Shown here in pieces: positions 10,778-18,745 of a stretch of 64,000 nucleotides of DNA (positions are counted from its first letter, which is position 1; the number at the start of each line of letters is the position of its first letter). The DNA is taken from contig NZ_JAFCJJ010000010.1 of NCBI RefSeq assembly GCF_018131015.1, forward strand, positions 1 through 64,000, given 5' to 3'. The notes beneath the pieces were generated by a model. The model was given only the letters and a program-made list of their open reading frames with translations, did not search any database and was not told where the DNA came from. The translations under genes were made by a program, and so were the position numbers. Source of the DNA: Bradyrhizobium diazoefficiens. Its GTDB lineage: Bacteria; Pseudomonadota; Alphaproteobacteria; Rhizobiales; Xanthobacteraceae.

Positions 10778-12100
10778 TCAGCGCGACGAGGTCAATGCCG
10801 GCCGCGAACCGCCCGTAGCCCAATCGAGAAGCTCAATCGTGTGTACGACCGGAACTGACGTGCCACTGGCAATCTGCACCATGCAGCCGATATTGCCCGC
10901 GGCAATCATGTCCGGCTTGACACTCGCGATGTTGGCGACCTTGCGGTCGCGCAACCTGCCCGCAAGGTCGGGCTGGAGAATGTTGTAAGTCCCCGCCGAA
11001 CCGCAACACAAATGGCTCTCCGGCACATCTTTCACCACGAATCCATTCTTGGAAAGCAATTCTTTCGGAAGGCTCGTGATTTTCTGCCCGTGCTGCAACG
11101 AACATGCGGAGTGATAGGCGACGACGATGTTGTCCTGTCGCGCGGTCGGCGCGAGTCCGAGACCGGCAACATATTCGGTGATGTCCTTGGCAAGCGCCGA
11201 GACGCGCGCGGCGTCGGCGGCAAGCTCGCGGTCCTCGCGCAGCAGATAGCCGTAGTCCTTGATCACGGTGCCGCAACCGGAGGTCGTCACCAGGATGGCA
11301 TCGAGCCCCTCGCCCGCGGCCTCCTTCCGCCATGCCGCGATATTGGCGCGCGCCCGCGCAAGCGCGTCCTGATCGTCCCCGACGTGATGGGTGAGCGCGC
11401 CGCAGCATTGCTCGTCCCGGACCAGGACGACCTCGATGCCATGGCGGGTCAACAGATTGATGGCGGCCTGGTTGATGCGCGGCGCCAGCACCTGCTGGGC
11501 ACAGCCCTGCAGCAGCGCGACCCGGCCGCGCTTCTTGCCGAGCGCCGCGAACACCCTGCCGGCGGAGGGGCCCGGCGGCGGCAGGCGATCGGGCGCGAGC
11601 GCCAGCATGGCCCTGATCCGCTGGATCAGGCCAGGCGTCGCCGACGGGCGCGGCGTCGGCAGCAGGACGGCGAGCGGCCGCGCGATCCGCGCCAGCCGCA
11701 TGCTCAGCCGAAACAATCGCGGGTCCGGCAGGACGAAGGCCAGCAGGCGGCGCAGCAGCCGGTCGGCGAGCGGCCGCTGGTAGCGCTGCTCGATCCTGAC
11801 CCGGGCCTGGTCGACGAGGTGCATGTAGTGCACCCCCGAGGGACAGGTCGTCATGCAGGACAGGCACGACAGGCAGCGATCGACATGCTTGACCACCTCC
11901 GCCGTCGGCGTCTGGTCCTTCTCCAGCATCTCCTTCATCAGGTAGATGCGGCCGCGCGGGCTATCGAGCTCGTCGCCGAGCAGCACATAGGTCGGGCAGG
12001 TTGCGGTGCAGAAGCCGCAATGGACGCAGGCGCGCAGGATCTTGTCGGCCTCCGCGATATCGGGGTCGGCGAGCTGCGCGAGTGAGAATTCAGTCTTCAT
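10778..12100 (-). CDS. glcF: Glycolate oxidase iron-sulfur subunit GlcF
   Basis: A 440-residue protein with two ferredoxin-type 4Fe-4S motifs near the N terminus, CVHCGFCTATCP (about residues 25-36) and CLSCLSCMTTCP (about 78-89), and two CCG domains (CCGALTHH in the middle, CCGSAGTYN near the C terminus), the standard GlcF plan. It passes electrons from the flavoprotein GlcD/GlcE to the quinone pool in glycolate (or lactate) oxidation at the inner membrane. The ATG at 12100 directly follows the glcE stop codon with zero spacing, so the two are translationally coupled. GlcD is encoded further upstream on the same strand. Confidence 0.94.
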   Translation of the reverse strand: MKTEFSLAQLADPDIAEADKILRACVHCGFCTATCPTYVLLGDELDSPRGRIYLMKEMLEKDQTPTAEVVKHVDRCLSCLSCMTTCPSGVHYMHLVDQARVRIEQRYQRPLADRLLRRLLAFVLPDPRLFRLSMRLARIARPLAVLLPTPRPSATPGLIQRIRAMLALAPDRLPPPGPSAGRVFAALGKKRGRVALLQGCAQQVLAPRINQAAINLLTRHGIEVVLVRDEQCCGALTHHVGDDQDALARARANIAAWRKEAAGEGLDAILVTTSGCGTVIKDYGYLLREDRELAADAARVSALAKDITEYVAGLGLAPTARQDNIVVAYHSACSLQHGQKITSLPKELLSKNGFVVKDVPESHLCCGSAGTYNILQPDLAGRLRDRKVANIASVKPDMIAAGNIGCMVQIASGTSVPVVHTIELLDWATGGSRPALTSSR

Positions 12101-13336
12101 TCAGCCAGCGCCCCGCCTCAAGCGTCCCCGGTTCAGAATGGACTTCGGATCGAAACTGGCGCGGACCCGCTCGCTGAGGGCCGCAATGCCCTCGGCTTGC
12201 GGATGAAACACGTCGATATTGCCCCTGACGTCCTCGGCCGCCCGGATCAGCGTGGCATGTCCGCCAAAGGCGTTCGCGCGCGACCGCACCGCCGGCGCAT
12301 GCGCGTCGGCCTTCGGTGGCAGCGCCGCCCAGATCAGCCCGCCGCCCCAGTCATAGATCACGTCGCCCCCGGTCTCGCGCGCCAGTTGCGCGCCGAGTGC
12401 GGCGCCGGAAGCCGGCGGGCAGACGATGCGCCAGACCGGCCAGGCCGCCAGCGCGCCGCTGGCGGCGAACGGCAGGACGTCGCGGATCATGCCCCACAGC
12501 GCCGCCGAGGCGGCATCCTCGACCAGGGTCGCGGTTCCAAACGGCGCCAGCAATTCGCGCAGCGAGCCGGCGCGATGGGCGGCAGAGGCGGTGATGCCCT
12601 CGAGCCGCAGCAGCGTCAGCGGCTCGCCCTGTCCGGCGATGTCGCCGAGGCCCTCGGTCCCGGCGCGGAACGCCGATTTCGGCAGGTGCGCGGCACCGGA
12701 GACGTCGTAGGGCGAGCCGAGCGCCGCGGTCATCGCCTTGTTGGCGACGGCATCGTCGAGCCCGCGCAGGAGCAGCGTCCGCTCGGCCTCCGGCTTCGGC
12801 ATCACCTTGAGCGTGACCTCGGTCATCACCGACAGCGTGCCCCAGGAGCCCGCCAGCAGCTTGCAGAGATCGTAGCCGGTGACGTTCTTCACCACCTTGC
12901 CGCCGGTCTTGAAGCTGTCGCCGAAGCCCGAGACGGCGTGCGCCCCGAGCAGATGATCGCGCGCCCCGCCCGCCCGGATCCGCCGCGGGCCGGCCAACCC
13001 CGCCGCGATCATGCCGCCGATGGTGCCGAGCGCGGGGGTGCCGAGCAGCGGCGCCGTGTCCATCGGCTCGAACGCGAATTGCTGGTTCTTGGAATCGATC
13101 AGCGACAGCACATCGGCCAGCGGCGTGCCGGCCTGCAGCGTGACGATCAGCTCGTTGGGCTCGTAGGCGGTCACCGCGTTCAGCGCCGAGAGGTCGAGCA
13201 CCGCGTTGGTCGCCATCGCATGGCCGATGCCGCGCTTGGAGCCATGGCCGATGACCTCGAGCGGCTGCTCATTGGCAATCGCCGCCCGCACCACATCTTC
13301 GACGTCCCTGGCGTCTCTGACCCTGAGCGTATCCAC
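12101..13336 (-). CDS. glcE: Glycolate oxidase FAD-binding subunit GlcE
   Basis: A 411-residue flavoprotein subunit with the PCMH-type FAD domain: LEVIGHGSKRGIG near residue 27, then GTIGGMIAAGLAGPRR and the long VVKNVTGYDLCKLLAGSWGT segment around residues 160-185. It works with GlcD and GlcF in oxidising glycolate to glyoxylate. The predicted start is GTG at 13336; no strong ribosome-binding site is visible, so the exact N terminus is uncertain by a few residues. The stop abuts the glcF start. Its upstream region contains an 11-bp tandem repeat and is shared with the divergent ABM-domain gene. Confidence 0.93.
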   Translation of the reverse strand: MDTLRVRDARDVEDVVRAAIANEQPLEVIGHGSKRGIGHAMATNAVLDLSALNAVTAYEPNELIVTLQAGTPLADVLSLIDSKNQQFAFEPMDTAPLLGTPALGTIGGMIAAGLAGPRRIRAGGARDHLLGAHAVSGFGDSFKTGGKVVKNVTGYDLCKLLAGSWGTLSVMTEVTLKVMPKPEAERTLLLRGLDDAVANKAMTAALGSPYDVSGAAHLPKSAFRAGTEGLGDIAGQGEPLTLLRLEGITASAAHRAGSLRELLAPFGTATLVEDAASAALWGMIRDVLPFAASGALAAWPVWRIVCPPASGAALGAQLARETGGDVIYDWGGGLIWAALPPKADAHAPAVRSRANAFGGHATLIRAAEDVRGNIDVFHPQAEGIAALSERVRASFDPKSILNRGRLRRGAG

Positions 13337-13410
13337 GGGAAAAGGCGGTAGCCAAATTCCCGGCGAAAATCAAATCTCTCACGCGCCGAGGCAAGGCAGG
13401 CCGCCGCCAA

Positions 13411-13448
13411 GACACTGCCAGGACACTGCCAGGACACTGCCAGGACAC
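13411..13448. repeat. 11-bp tandem repeat, 3.5 copies
   Basis: GACACTGCCAG is repeated exactly three times (13411-13421, 13422-13432, 13433-13443) plus five further bases. It lies in the divergent intergenic region between glcE and the ABM-domain gene. The unit length is close to one helical turn. Confidence 0.95.
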
Positions 13449-13540
13449 AACATCGTCACTTCGCTCACCATCGAACCATCAGCTTGCAAACTTCGCTATT
13501 GATCGAATTGTTCCCGACGCCCTCGCAAAGGAGTTCCAGC

Positions 13541-13879
13541 ATGAGCGAACAGGCAATGAACCAGCAAACAGTCAGCGAAGCGACCAGCGGCGGCGGCCTT
13601 CTGGTCGTGGCGCAATGGGAAGCCAGGGAGGGACAGGCCGACAATGTCGCCGAGATCCTGCGCGGCTTTCTGCCGGAAGCGCAGAGCGAGCCCGGCGTGA
13701 AACTGTTCCTGATCAGTCGCGGCACCGAGAATCCGGCCCAGTTCCTGTTCTATGAACTGTTTCGCGACGAGGCCGCCTTCAAGGCGCACCAGGACAGCGC
13801 GCATTTCAAGAGCCATATTGCCGGCCGGGCGCTGCCGCTGCTTGCGAAGCGCGAGCGCACGCAATACGCGCTGATGTGA
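13541..13879 (+). CDS. ABM-domain (YgiN-like) monooxygenase family protein
   Basis: A 112-residue protein. After a roughly 20-residue polar N terminus comes a single ABM (antibiotic biosynthesis monooxygenase-like) ferredoxin-fold domain: LLVVAQWEAREGQADNV, the helix VAEILRGFLPEA, then PAQFLFYELFRDEAAFKAH and the closing HFKSH motif. Relatives include the quinol monooxygenase YgiN and many small cofactor-free oxygenases or dimeric binding proteins; the substrate cannot be read from sequence. AAAGGAG lies 7 nt before the ATG at 13541. It is transcribed against the glc genes, sitting between glcE and glcD, so it interrupts what would otherwise be one glcDEF operon. Confidence 0.85.
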   Translation: MSEQAMNQQTVSEATSGGGLLVVAQWEAREGQADNVAEILRGFLPEAQSEPGVKLFLISRGTENPAQFLFYELFRDEAAFKAHQDSAHFKSHIAGRALPLLAKRERTQYALM

Positions 13880-13952
13880 CGGCAGCCCGCACGCCGCGGT
13901 TCAGTCCGGACCGCGGCGGCGGCCGCACGAAATGATGGCGCGGCCAAGTCCC

Positions 13953-15446
13953 TCAGAACCGCGGGATGTCCGGAAACGCGAGCTTGCCGGCATGGACATG
14001 CATGCGGCCGAGCTCGGCGCAGCGGTGCAGGGTCGGAAACACTTTTCCGGGATTGAGCAGGCCCTGCGCATCGAAGGCGCATTTCAACCGCTGCTGCTGG
14101 TTGAGGTCGACCTCGCTGAACATCTCCGGCATCAGATCGCGCTTCTCGATGCCGACGCCATGCTCGCCGGTGAGCACGCCGCCGAACTCGACGCAGGCCC
14201 GCAGGATGTCGGCGCCAAAGGCCTCGGCGCGCTCGATCTCGCCGGGCTTGTTGGCATCGTAGAGGATGAGGGGGTGCAGATTGCCGTCGCCGGCGTGGAA
14301 TACGTTGGCGCAGCCGAGCTGGTACGTTTCCGACAGCTCGCGGATGCGGGCGAGCGCCTTCGGCAGCGCGCCGCGGGGAATGGTGCCGTCCATGCAGAGA
14401 TAGTCGGGCGAGATGCGCCCGACCGCCGGGAAGGCGGCCTTGCGGCCCGCCCAGAACAGGTTGCGCTCGGCCTCCGAGGTCGAGATCTGGCAGGTGGTCG
14501 AGCCGCAGGCGTTCGCGATGGCCTCGACGCGGCTGATCAGCTCGTCGACCTCGACGCCGGGCCCGTCGAGCTCGATGATCAGGAGCGCCTCGACGTCGAG
14601 TGGATAGCCGGCATGGACGAAGGCTTCCGCAGCGTGGATCGCGGGCTTGTCCATCATCTCCATGCCGCCGGGAATGATGCCAGCGCCGATGATCCGCGCC
14701 ACGCATTCGCCGGCCGCCTCGACTTCCGCGAAGCCGACCATCAGCGCGCGCGCCGTCTCCGGCTTCTGCAGGATGCGCACGGTGATCTCGGTGATGACGC
14801 CGAGCAACCCCTCCGAGCCGGTGATGACGCCCATCAGATCGTAGCCCGGGTTCTCGCACCCCTTGCCGCCGATGCGCAAGATCTCGCCGCTCATCAAGAC
14901 GATCTCGCAACCGAGCACGTTGTTGGTGGTCATGCCGTATTTCAGGCAGTGCACGCCGCCGGAATTCTCGGCGACATTGCCGCCGATCGAGCAGGCGATC
15001 TGCGAGGACGGATCGGGCGCATAATAGAAGCCGGCATGGGCGACCGCCTGGCTGATCGCGAGGTTGGTGACGCCGGGCTCGGTGACGACGACGCGGTTGT
15101 CGAAATCGATCTCGCGGATGCGCTTGAACTTTCCAAGCCCCAGCAGCACCCCGTCTTCCAGCGGCAGCGCGCCGCCCGACAGCGAGGTGCCCGAGCCGCG
15201 CGGCACCACCTTGATGCCCTGCGCGGCACAATATTTCAGGACCAGGGAGACCTGCTCGGTCGTGTCGGGCAGAACCACGACCATCGGCGGCTGCCGGTAG
15301 GCGGTCAGCCCGTCGGATTCATAGGCCCGCATCTCGGCAGGCGTATCGATCACGCCCTCACCGGGCACGATCGCGCGCAGCGCGGCCACGATCTCGGCGC
15401 GGCGGGCGAGCACCGCCTGGTCGCTCGCAGGCATCATGATGGCCAT
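13953..15446 (-). CDS. glcD: Glycolate oxidase flavoprotein subunit GlcD
   Basis: A 497-residue FAD-linked oxidase. The FAD domain carries VVPRGSGTSLSGGALPLEDG (about residues 75-95), and the C-terminal FAD-oxidase domain shows GNVFHAGDGNLHPL-like (CANVFHAGDGNLHP) and GEHGVGIEKRDLM, the normal GlcD signatures. It oxidises glycolate or D-lactate to the 2-oxoacid and hands electrons to GlcE/GlcF. The ATG at 15446 is chosen for the family-like N terminus and GGAAGGA upstream; the frame is open further but that part is not GlcD-like. It is separated from glcE by the opposite-strand ABM gene, so it probably has its own promoter, divergent from the cytochrome c gene. Confidence 0.94.
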   Translation of the reverse strand: MAIMMPASDQAVLARRAEIVAALRAIVPGEGVIDTPAEMRAYESDGLTAYRQPPMVVVLPDTTEQVSLVLKYCAAQGIKVVPRGSGTSLSGGALPLEDGVLLGLGKFKRIREIDFDNRVVVTEPGVTNLAISQAVAHAGFYYAPDPSSQIACSIGGNVAENSGGVHCLKYGMTTNNVLGCEIVLMSGEILRIGGKGCENPGYDLMGVITGSEGLLGVITEITVRILQKPETARALMVGFAEVEAAGECVARIIGAGIIPGGMEMMDKPAIHAAEAFVHAGYPLDVEALLIIELDGPGVEVDELISRVEAIANACGSTTCQISTSEAERNLFWAGRKAAFPAVGRISPDYLCMDGTIPRGALPKALARIRELSETYQLGCANVFHAGDGNLHPLILYDANKPGEIERAEAFGADILRACVEFGGVLTGEHGVGIEKRDLMPEMFSEVDLNQQQRLKCAFDAQGLLNPGKVFPTLHRCAELGRMHVHAGKLAFPDIPRF

Positions 15447-15710
15447 GTCATATCCTTCCGGCTCGCGGCGAAAGACCAATTTGTTACGCCAAATCAACCA
15501 CGTCCGCGGTGGTTTGGGTAGGCCATCCGAAAGTCGGAGCCGCGATCTTCGGCGAGTTCGCTCTGGGACAAGTAGGAAATCGTGAAACCTGTCATGGTTT
15601 CGCGGCTTGTCCCGGCCGGGCGGGCCTGCCAAAACCGGCAGACCCGGCCATCGCCGACCAGGCACGAGATTGACCGGGCTGGACCCACCAGGGAAGACGA
15701 AGAGCATCCG

Positions 15711-16106
15711 ATGAAAAAACTGACCTTTGGCACACTGATGATTCTCACCGTGGCTGCCGCCGCACCCGCCGCGATGGCGCAGGACGTCGCAGCCGGCAAG
15801 ACGTCGTTCAACAAGTGCCTGGCCTGCCATGCGATCGGCGAAGGCGCCAAGAACAAGGTCGGCCCCGAGCTCAACGGTATCAACGGCCGCAAATCCGGCA
15901 CCGCGCCGGACTACAGCTATACGGACGCGAACAAGAATTCCGGCATCACCTGGGACGAAGCGACGTTCAAGGAATACATCAAGGACCCCAAGGCCAAGAT
16001 CCCCGGCACCAAGATGGCGTTCGCCGGCATCAAGAACGAGACCGAGATCAACAATCTCTGGGCCTACGTCTCGCAGTTCGACAAGGACGGCAAGGTCAAG
16101 CAGTAG
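15711..16106 (+). CDS. Periplasmic class I cytochrome c (c2/c550 type)
   Basis: A 131-residue protein with a signal peptide (MKKLTFGTLMILTVAAAAPAAMAQ, about 24 residues), a single haem-attachment motif CLACH (residues 36-40) and a C-terminal Met ligand in GTKMAFAG, the arrangement of soluble cytochrome c2/c550. It should shuttle electrons in the periplasm between the bc1 complex and terminal oxidases or reductases. Bradyrhizobium CycA (c550) has this size and form, but paralogues exist, so I give no symbol. The ATG at 15711 begins the signal peptide. It is divergent from glcD; a short GC-rich hairpin follows the stop. Confidence 0.92.
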   Translation: MKKLTFGTLMILTVAAAAPAAMAQDVAAGKTSFNKCLACHAIGEGAKNKVGPELNGINGRKSGTAPDYSYTDANKNSGITWDEATFKEYIKDPKAKIPGTKMAFAGIKNETEINNLWAYVSQFDKDGKVKQ

Positions 16107-16114
16107 GCGTGGTC

Positions 16115-16141
16115 GGCGGCCGCTAATCGGCGGCCGCCTTT
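16115..16141. terminator. Probable bidirectional terminator hairpin
   Basis: The 8-bp stem GGCGGCCG (16115-16122) and CGGCCGCC (16131-16138) is followed by TTT on the plus strand. The loop contains the stop codon of the convergent hydrolase gene. The T-tract is short, so termination may be partial. Confidence 0.5.
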
Positions 16142-17106
16142 GCCGGGACGATCCGATCGATCATCGTCTCGATCTCCGTCTTGACGAGATCCGGCACGGC
16201 GTTCTGCACCATGTGGCCGAGCTCGGGTAGCACGATCAGCTTCGCGTTGGGCACGGCGGCTGCAAACGGGCGCGCGTGGATGCTGGTCCTGACGGTCTTG
16301 TCGGGCTCGCCGGCGATGATCGTGACCGGCACCCTGATCTCGCTGTAGCGCGCCACTTGGGCTGCGACCGCCGCCTTGAGCGTCACCAGATCATAGGCAT
16401 TGGCGATGAACTCGCGCGGGCGCAGCAGCAATGGCGTCGCGGAGTCCTTCACGAAACCGTCCGGCATCATCTGCGGCAGGAAGACGTTGCGCGCACCGGA
16501 CCCGGCGACGAGATACCCCAGCGGCAGCGTGATCGTGTAGGCGAGCAACGGGCCGATCACGGGGGTCGCGATCAGTTCGTTGTAACGGCCGACGCCGCCG
16601 CGCCAGGGATGGGTGACCGGCGCCAGCATCACGAGGCCCGCGACCCGACCCGGATGATCGAGCGCCAGGCGCGCGCCGAGCGCGCCGCTCCAGGAATGCA
16701 CGACGAAGACCGCACGGTCGATGCCGAGCTCGCGAAGCGTCTCGTCGATCATGCGGGCCTGGATCTGCGGCGTCGAATCCTTTCGTCTCGCGCGCGTGCT
16801 CCAGCCGTGGCCGGGGCGGTCGATCAGGATGACGCGATGGTCCCGGGCGAGGAGCTCGCCGAGCGGACGCCGCATCGCTTCGAGGTTGGAGCTTGCGCCG
16901 TGGAGCATCACGATCGGCACGCCCGCATGGCGCGGGCCGATGTCAACGACGTGGAGCGTCGCGCCATCGACGGCGATCATCCGGCCCTGTGGCGGAAAGG
17001 CGCGCTGCACGGCGAACACGCCCGCCTGCGTGGCGAGCGCCAGCACGGCCAGCGCGGCCACGACTGATATCACGATCATGGAGAGGGTCCGGACGATCCA
17101 GGGCAC
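16123..17106 (-). CDS. Membrane-anchored alpha/beta hydrolase
   Basis: A 327-residue alpha/beta-hydrolase fold protein with an N-terminal hydrophobic anchor (IVISVVAALAVLALATQAG). The oxyanion region is MLHGASSN (about residue 70), the nucleophile elbow is VHSWSGA, the acid is in AGEPDKT and the general base in ELGHMVQ, so the Ser-Asp-His triad is complete. The elbow has His where most family members have Gly (normally G-x-S-x-G). The substrate is unknown; esterase or epoxide-hydrolase-like activity is possible. The start is either GTG 17106 or the internal ATG 17079; neither has a strong ribosome-binding site. Confidence 0.85.
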   Translation of the reverse strand: MPWIVRTLSMIVISVVAALAVLALATQAGVFAVQRAFPPQGRMIAVDGATLHVVDIGPRHAGVPIVMLHGASSNLEAMRRPLGELLARDHRVILIDRPGHGWSTRARRKDSTPQIQARMIDETLRELGIDRAVFVVHSWSGALGARLALDHPGRVAGLVMLAPVTHPWRGGVGRYNELIATPVIGPLLAYTITLPLGYLVAGSGARNVFLPQMMPDGFVKDSATPLLLRPREFIANAYDLVTLKAAVAAQVARYSEIRVPVTIIAGEPDKTVRTSIHARPFAAAVPNAKLIVLPELGHMVQNAVPDLVKTEIETMIDRIVPAKAAAD

Positions 17107-17407
17107 ATGTTAGCTACGAATCCTGGCAGGCGGCAGTTTCGCCGGGATCCGGCGCAACCACCCAAAATGCCGGGGCTGTGGATATGTGCAGAATTGCCCG
17201 GCGGGAAAATTTAATGGAATCAACGGATCTTTGGAACGGTCCGCAAGGTGTGAACCACTTCATGCACTCGTCATCGCAACTTCCTTATAATCGCCACGGT
17301 CGGTTCAGCCATCTAGGCGCGGGTGGGGGCGCCGATGCCTTCTTGCAACCTCGGGGATGCGGGAAAGACCGGCAGGATTGTCCTGGTTCGAACCGGAGGA
17401 TTTTTCG
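17107..17407. other. Divergent intergenic region, no gene seen
   Basis: About 300 bp between the hydrolase and a small plus-strand gene. A TATAAT-like box occurs near 17285 (CTTATAATCG), and a short palindrome GGTTCGAACC lies just before the ribosome-binding site of the small gene. I see no RNA gene or repeat. Confidence 0.45.
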
Positions 17408-17590
17408 ATGAGTTTCAGATCGAACGACACTGCGATCGACGAGATCGTCGCGAGTTGCAGCGGCGACCTGCGCGGTGCCGTGCGGGCCCTGCTCCTGATC
17501 AACGAGCATCTGGAGGCGGAGCTTGCCAGGGCCTACGCCGCAGCCGCGGATCACGGCCTCGCCGAACGCAGCGGCAGCGTCCTGCACTGA
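17408..17590 (+). CDS. Small conserved-looking hypothetical protein
   Basis: A 60-residue protein, mostly helical in appearance (EIVASCSGDLRGAVRALLLINEHLEAELARAYAAA), with no signal peptide or membrane span. GGAGG lies 9 nt before the ATG at 17408, which is the main support for the call. Hydrophobic residues at regular spacing in the central helix suggest it could form a coiled coil or a helical dimer. I do not recognise the family. It is convergent with the TPR protein gene, and no partner is apparent. Confidence 0.7.
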   Translation: MSFRSNDTAIDEIVASCSGDLRGAVRALLLINEHLEAELARAYAAAADHGLAERSGSVLH

Positions 17591-17617
17591 GTTGCAGGCG
17601 ACCTCACAGGTCCTGTC

Positions 17618-18271
17618 CTAGATGTCGCGGCCCTCGACCTTTTCGGTCAGCGCCTTGACCTGATCGGGGATCTTTTCCAGGTGCGGGTTGATCGCGAGCG
17701 CCTTGCGGTAGGCCTCGAGCGCGCGCTTCTCGTCGCCGACCTCCTGCATGATCATGCCGAGCCCCGCGAGTGCGCCGAAATGACGGGGCTCCCGGGTCAG
17801 CACCTCGCGGATGTCGGCGAGCGAGCGGCCGTAGTCGTTCTTCATGTAGTAGAGGGTGGCGCGCCGGTTCCAGGCCTCGATGTAGTCGGGCCGGAGCTTG
17901 ATGACGGAATCCAGGAGCTTGATCGCGACGTCGATTTTCTGTCCGTCGACCGCGGTCTTGGCGCGGGCCATCAGCAGCGCCGCGGTATCGCTCGGGGTCT
18001 GGAGCCAGATCGCCCAGATCCGCGCCTCGACGTGCTTGGCGCTGGCCTCGTCAGGCGCCGCCTTCAGCGCGCCGAACAGGAAATCGAGATTCTTGCCGCG
18101 ATCGACCTTGGGAAGCTTGGCTGGCGCCTCGGGCAGCTTCTTCTGCTTGCCGGGCGGGGCTGGCGGATCGTCCTGCGCCAGGGCTGGAACGACCAAGGAC
18201 GGCGCGAGGCCGACGGTTCCCAGAACGAGGGCCAGACACAGGGTTCGCGCGAAACAGAATCTCACTGCCAT
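17618..18271 (-). CDS. Exported TPR-repeat protein
   Basis: A 217-residue protein with a signal peptide (core TLCLALVLGTVGLAPSLVV, cleavage near ALAQ at residue 33), a Pro/Lys-rich linker, and three to four tetratricopeptide repeats from about residue 65 onward: PSDTAALLMARAKTAVDGQ, DVAIKLLDSVIKLRPDYIEAW, YGRSLADIREVLTREPRHFGAL and DEKRALEAYRKALAINPHLEKI. TPR arrays act as protein-protein scaffolds; here it should lie in the periplasm. No enzymatic domain is seen. It lies downstream of rpmJ on the same strand, 139 nt away with an intervening hairpin. Confidence 0.88.
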   Translation of the reverse strand: MAVRFCFARTLCLALVLGTVGLAPSLVVPALAQDDPPAPPGKQKKLPEAPAKLPKVDRGKNLDFLFGALKAAPDEASAKHVEARIWAIWLQTPSDTAALLMARAKTAVDGQKIDVAIKLLDSVIKLRPDYIEAWNRRATLYYMKNDYGRSLADIREVLTREPRHFGALAGLGMIMQEVGDEKRALEAYRKALAINPHLEKIPDQVKALTEKVEGRDI

Positions 18272-18293
18272 GGTGAAAGTCTAAACGCGCAAA

Positions 18294-18318
18294 GCCGCCC
18301 TTGCATAGCAGGGGCGGC
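18294..18318 (-). terminator. Possible weak terminator after rpmJ
   Basis: The 7-bp stem GCCGCCC (18294-18300) and GGGCGGC (18312-18318) is followed on the minus strand by TTTGCGCGTTT. The loop is long (11 nt) and the T-tract broken, so this is only a candidate. Confidence 0.35.
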
Positions 18319-18376
18319 GTCAAACTCGTGTGAGACCGTGGTCTTGCGGAGCGCGCGCGAAGGCTGCCGCGAGGAC

Positions 18377-18421
18377 GATATCAGCCGTGCTGATATCAGC
18401 CTTGCCGATATCAGCCTTGGC
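18377..18421. repeat. 15-bp tandem repeat, 3 copies, overlapping the rpmJ stop
   Basis: GATATCAGCCGTGCT (18377-18391), GATATCAGCCTTGCC (18392-18406) and GATATCAGCCTTGGC (18407-18421) are adjacent. The third unit contains the rpmJ stop codon and last codons on the minus strand, so the 3' end of the gene has been copied twice into its trailer. Confidence 0.93.
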
Positions 18422-18536
18422 GAGCCTTGAAGCGGCGCTGCACCTTGTTGATCACATAGACCCGGCCCTTGCGGCGGACCAGGCGGTTGGCACGGTGACG
18501 ACCGCGCAGCGATTTCAACGAGTTACGGACCTTCAT
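18411..18536 (-). CDS. rpmJ: 50S ribosomal protein L36
   Basis: A 41-residue basic protein read from ATG 18536 to TGA 18411. It begins [18 protein letters not shown] and ends QRRFKARQG, the alphaproteobacterial L36 form with a short loop insertion, and lacks the zinc-binding cysteines of the other L36 type. It binds 23S rRNA in the large subunit. AGGA lies upstream of the start. It stands alone rather than in the spc operon, as usual for this form. Its last codons lie in a 15-bp unit that is repeated twice more downstream. Identification is firm. Confidence 0.95.
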   Translation of the reverse strand: MKVRNSLKSLRGRHRANRLVRRKGRVYVINKVQRRFKARQG

Positions 18537-18745
18537 GGCAGAATCCTGAACGTTCGAAAGGCCGTGTTCGGCACTACCGTTTCGGCACGCGCGAATGTGG
18601 CAAAATGAGATTTTTCCCGCCGGCGGACCGACCGCCCGGGACGGGGCGGTTCTTAAGCCATGGAGGGCGCGCGTGTCAATGCAAACGGCCCGTTCCGGGC
18701 GGCTTTAACCACCGATCGAGCGGAGAAAGGGCTGAAACGGCCCTT

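Noticed and set aside
13411..13448. Tandem repeat considered as a CRISPR fragment
   Set aside because: Units are only 11 bp, directly adjacent without spacers, and no cas gene is present.
17385..17400. GGTTCGAACC considered as the T-arm of a tRNA
   Set aside because: No matching acceptor stem, anticodon arm or D-arm could be found around it; it overlaps the ribosome-binding region of the small gene at 17408.
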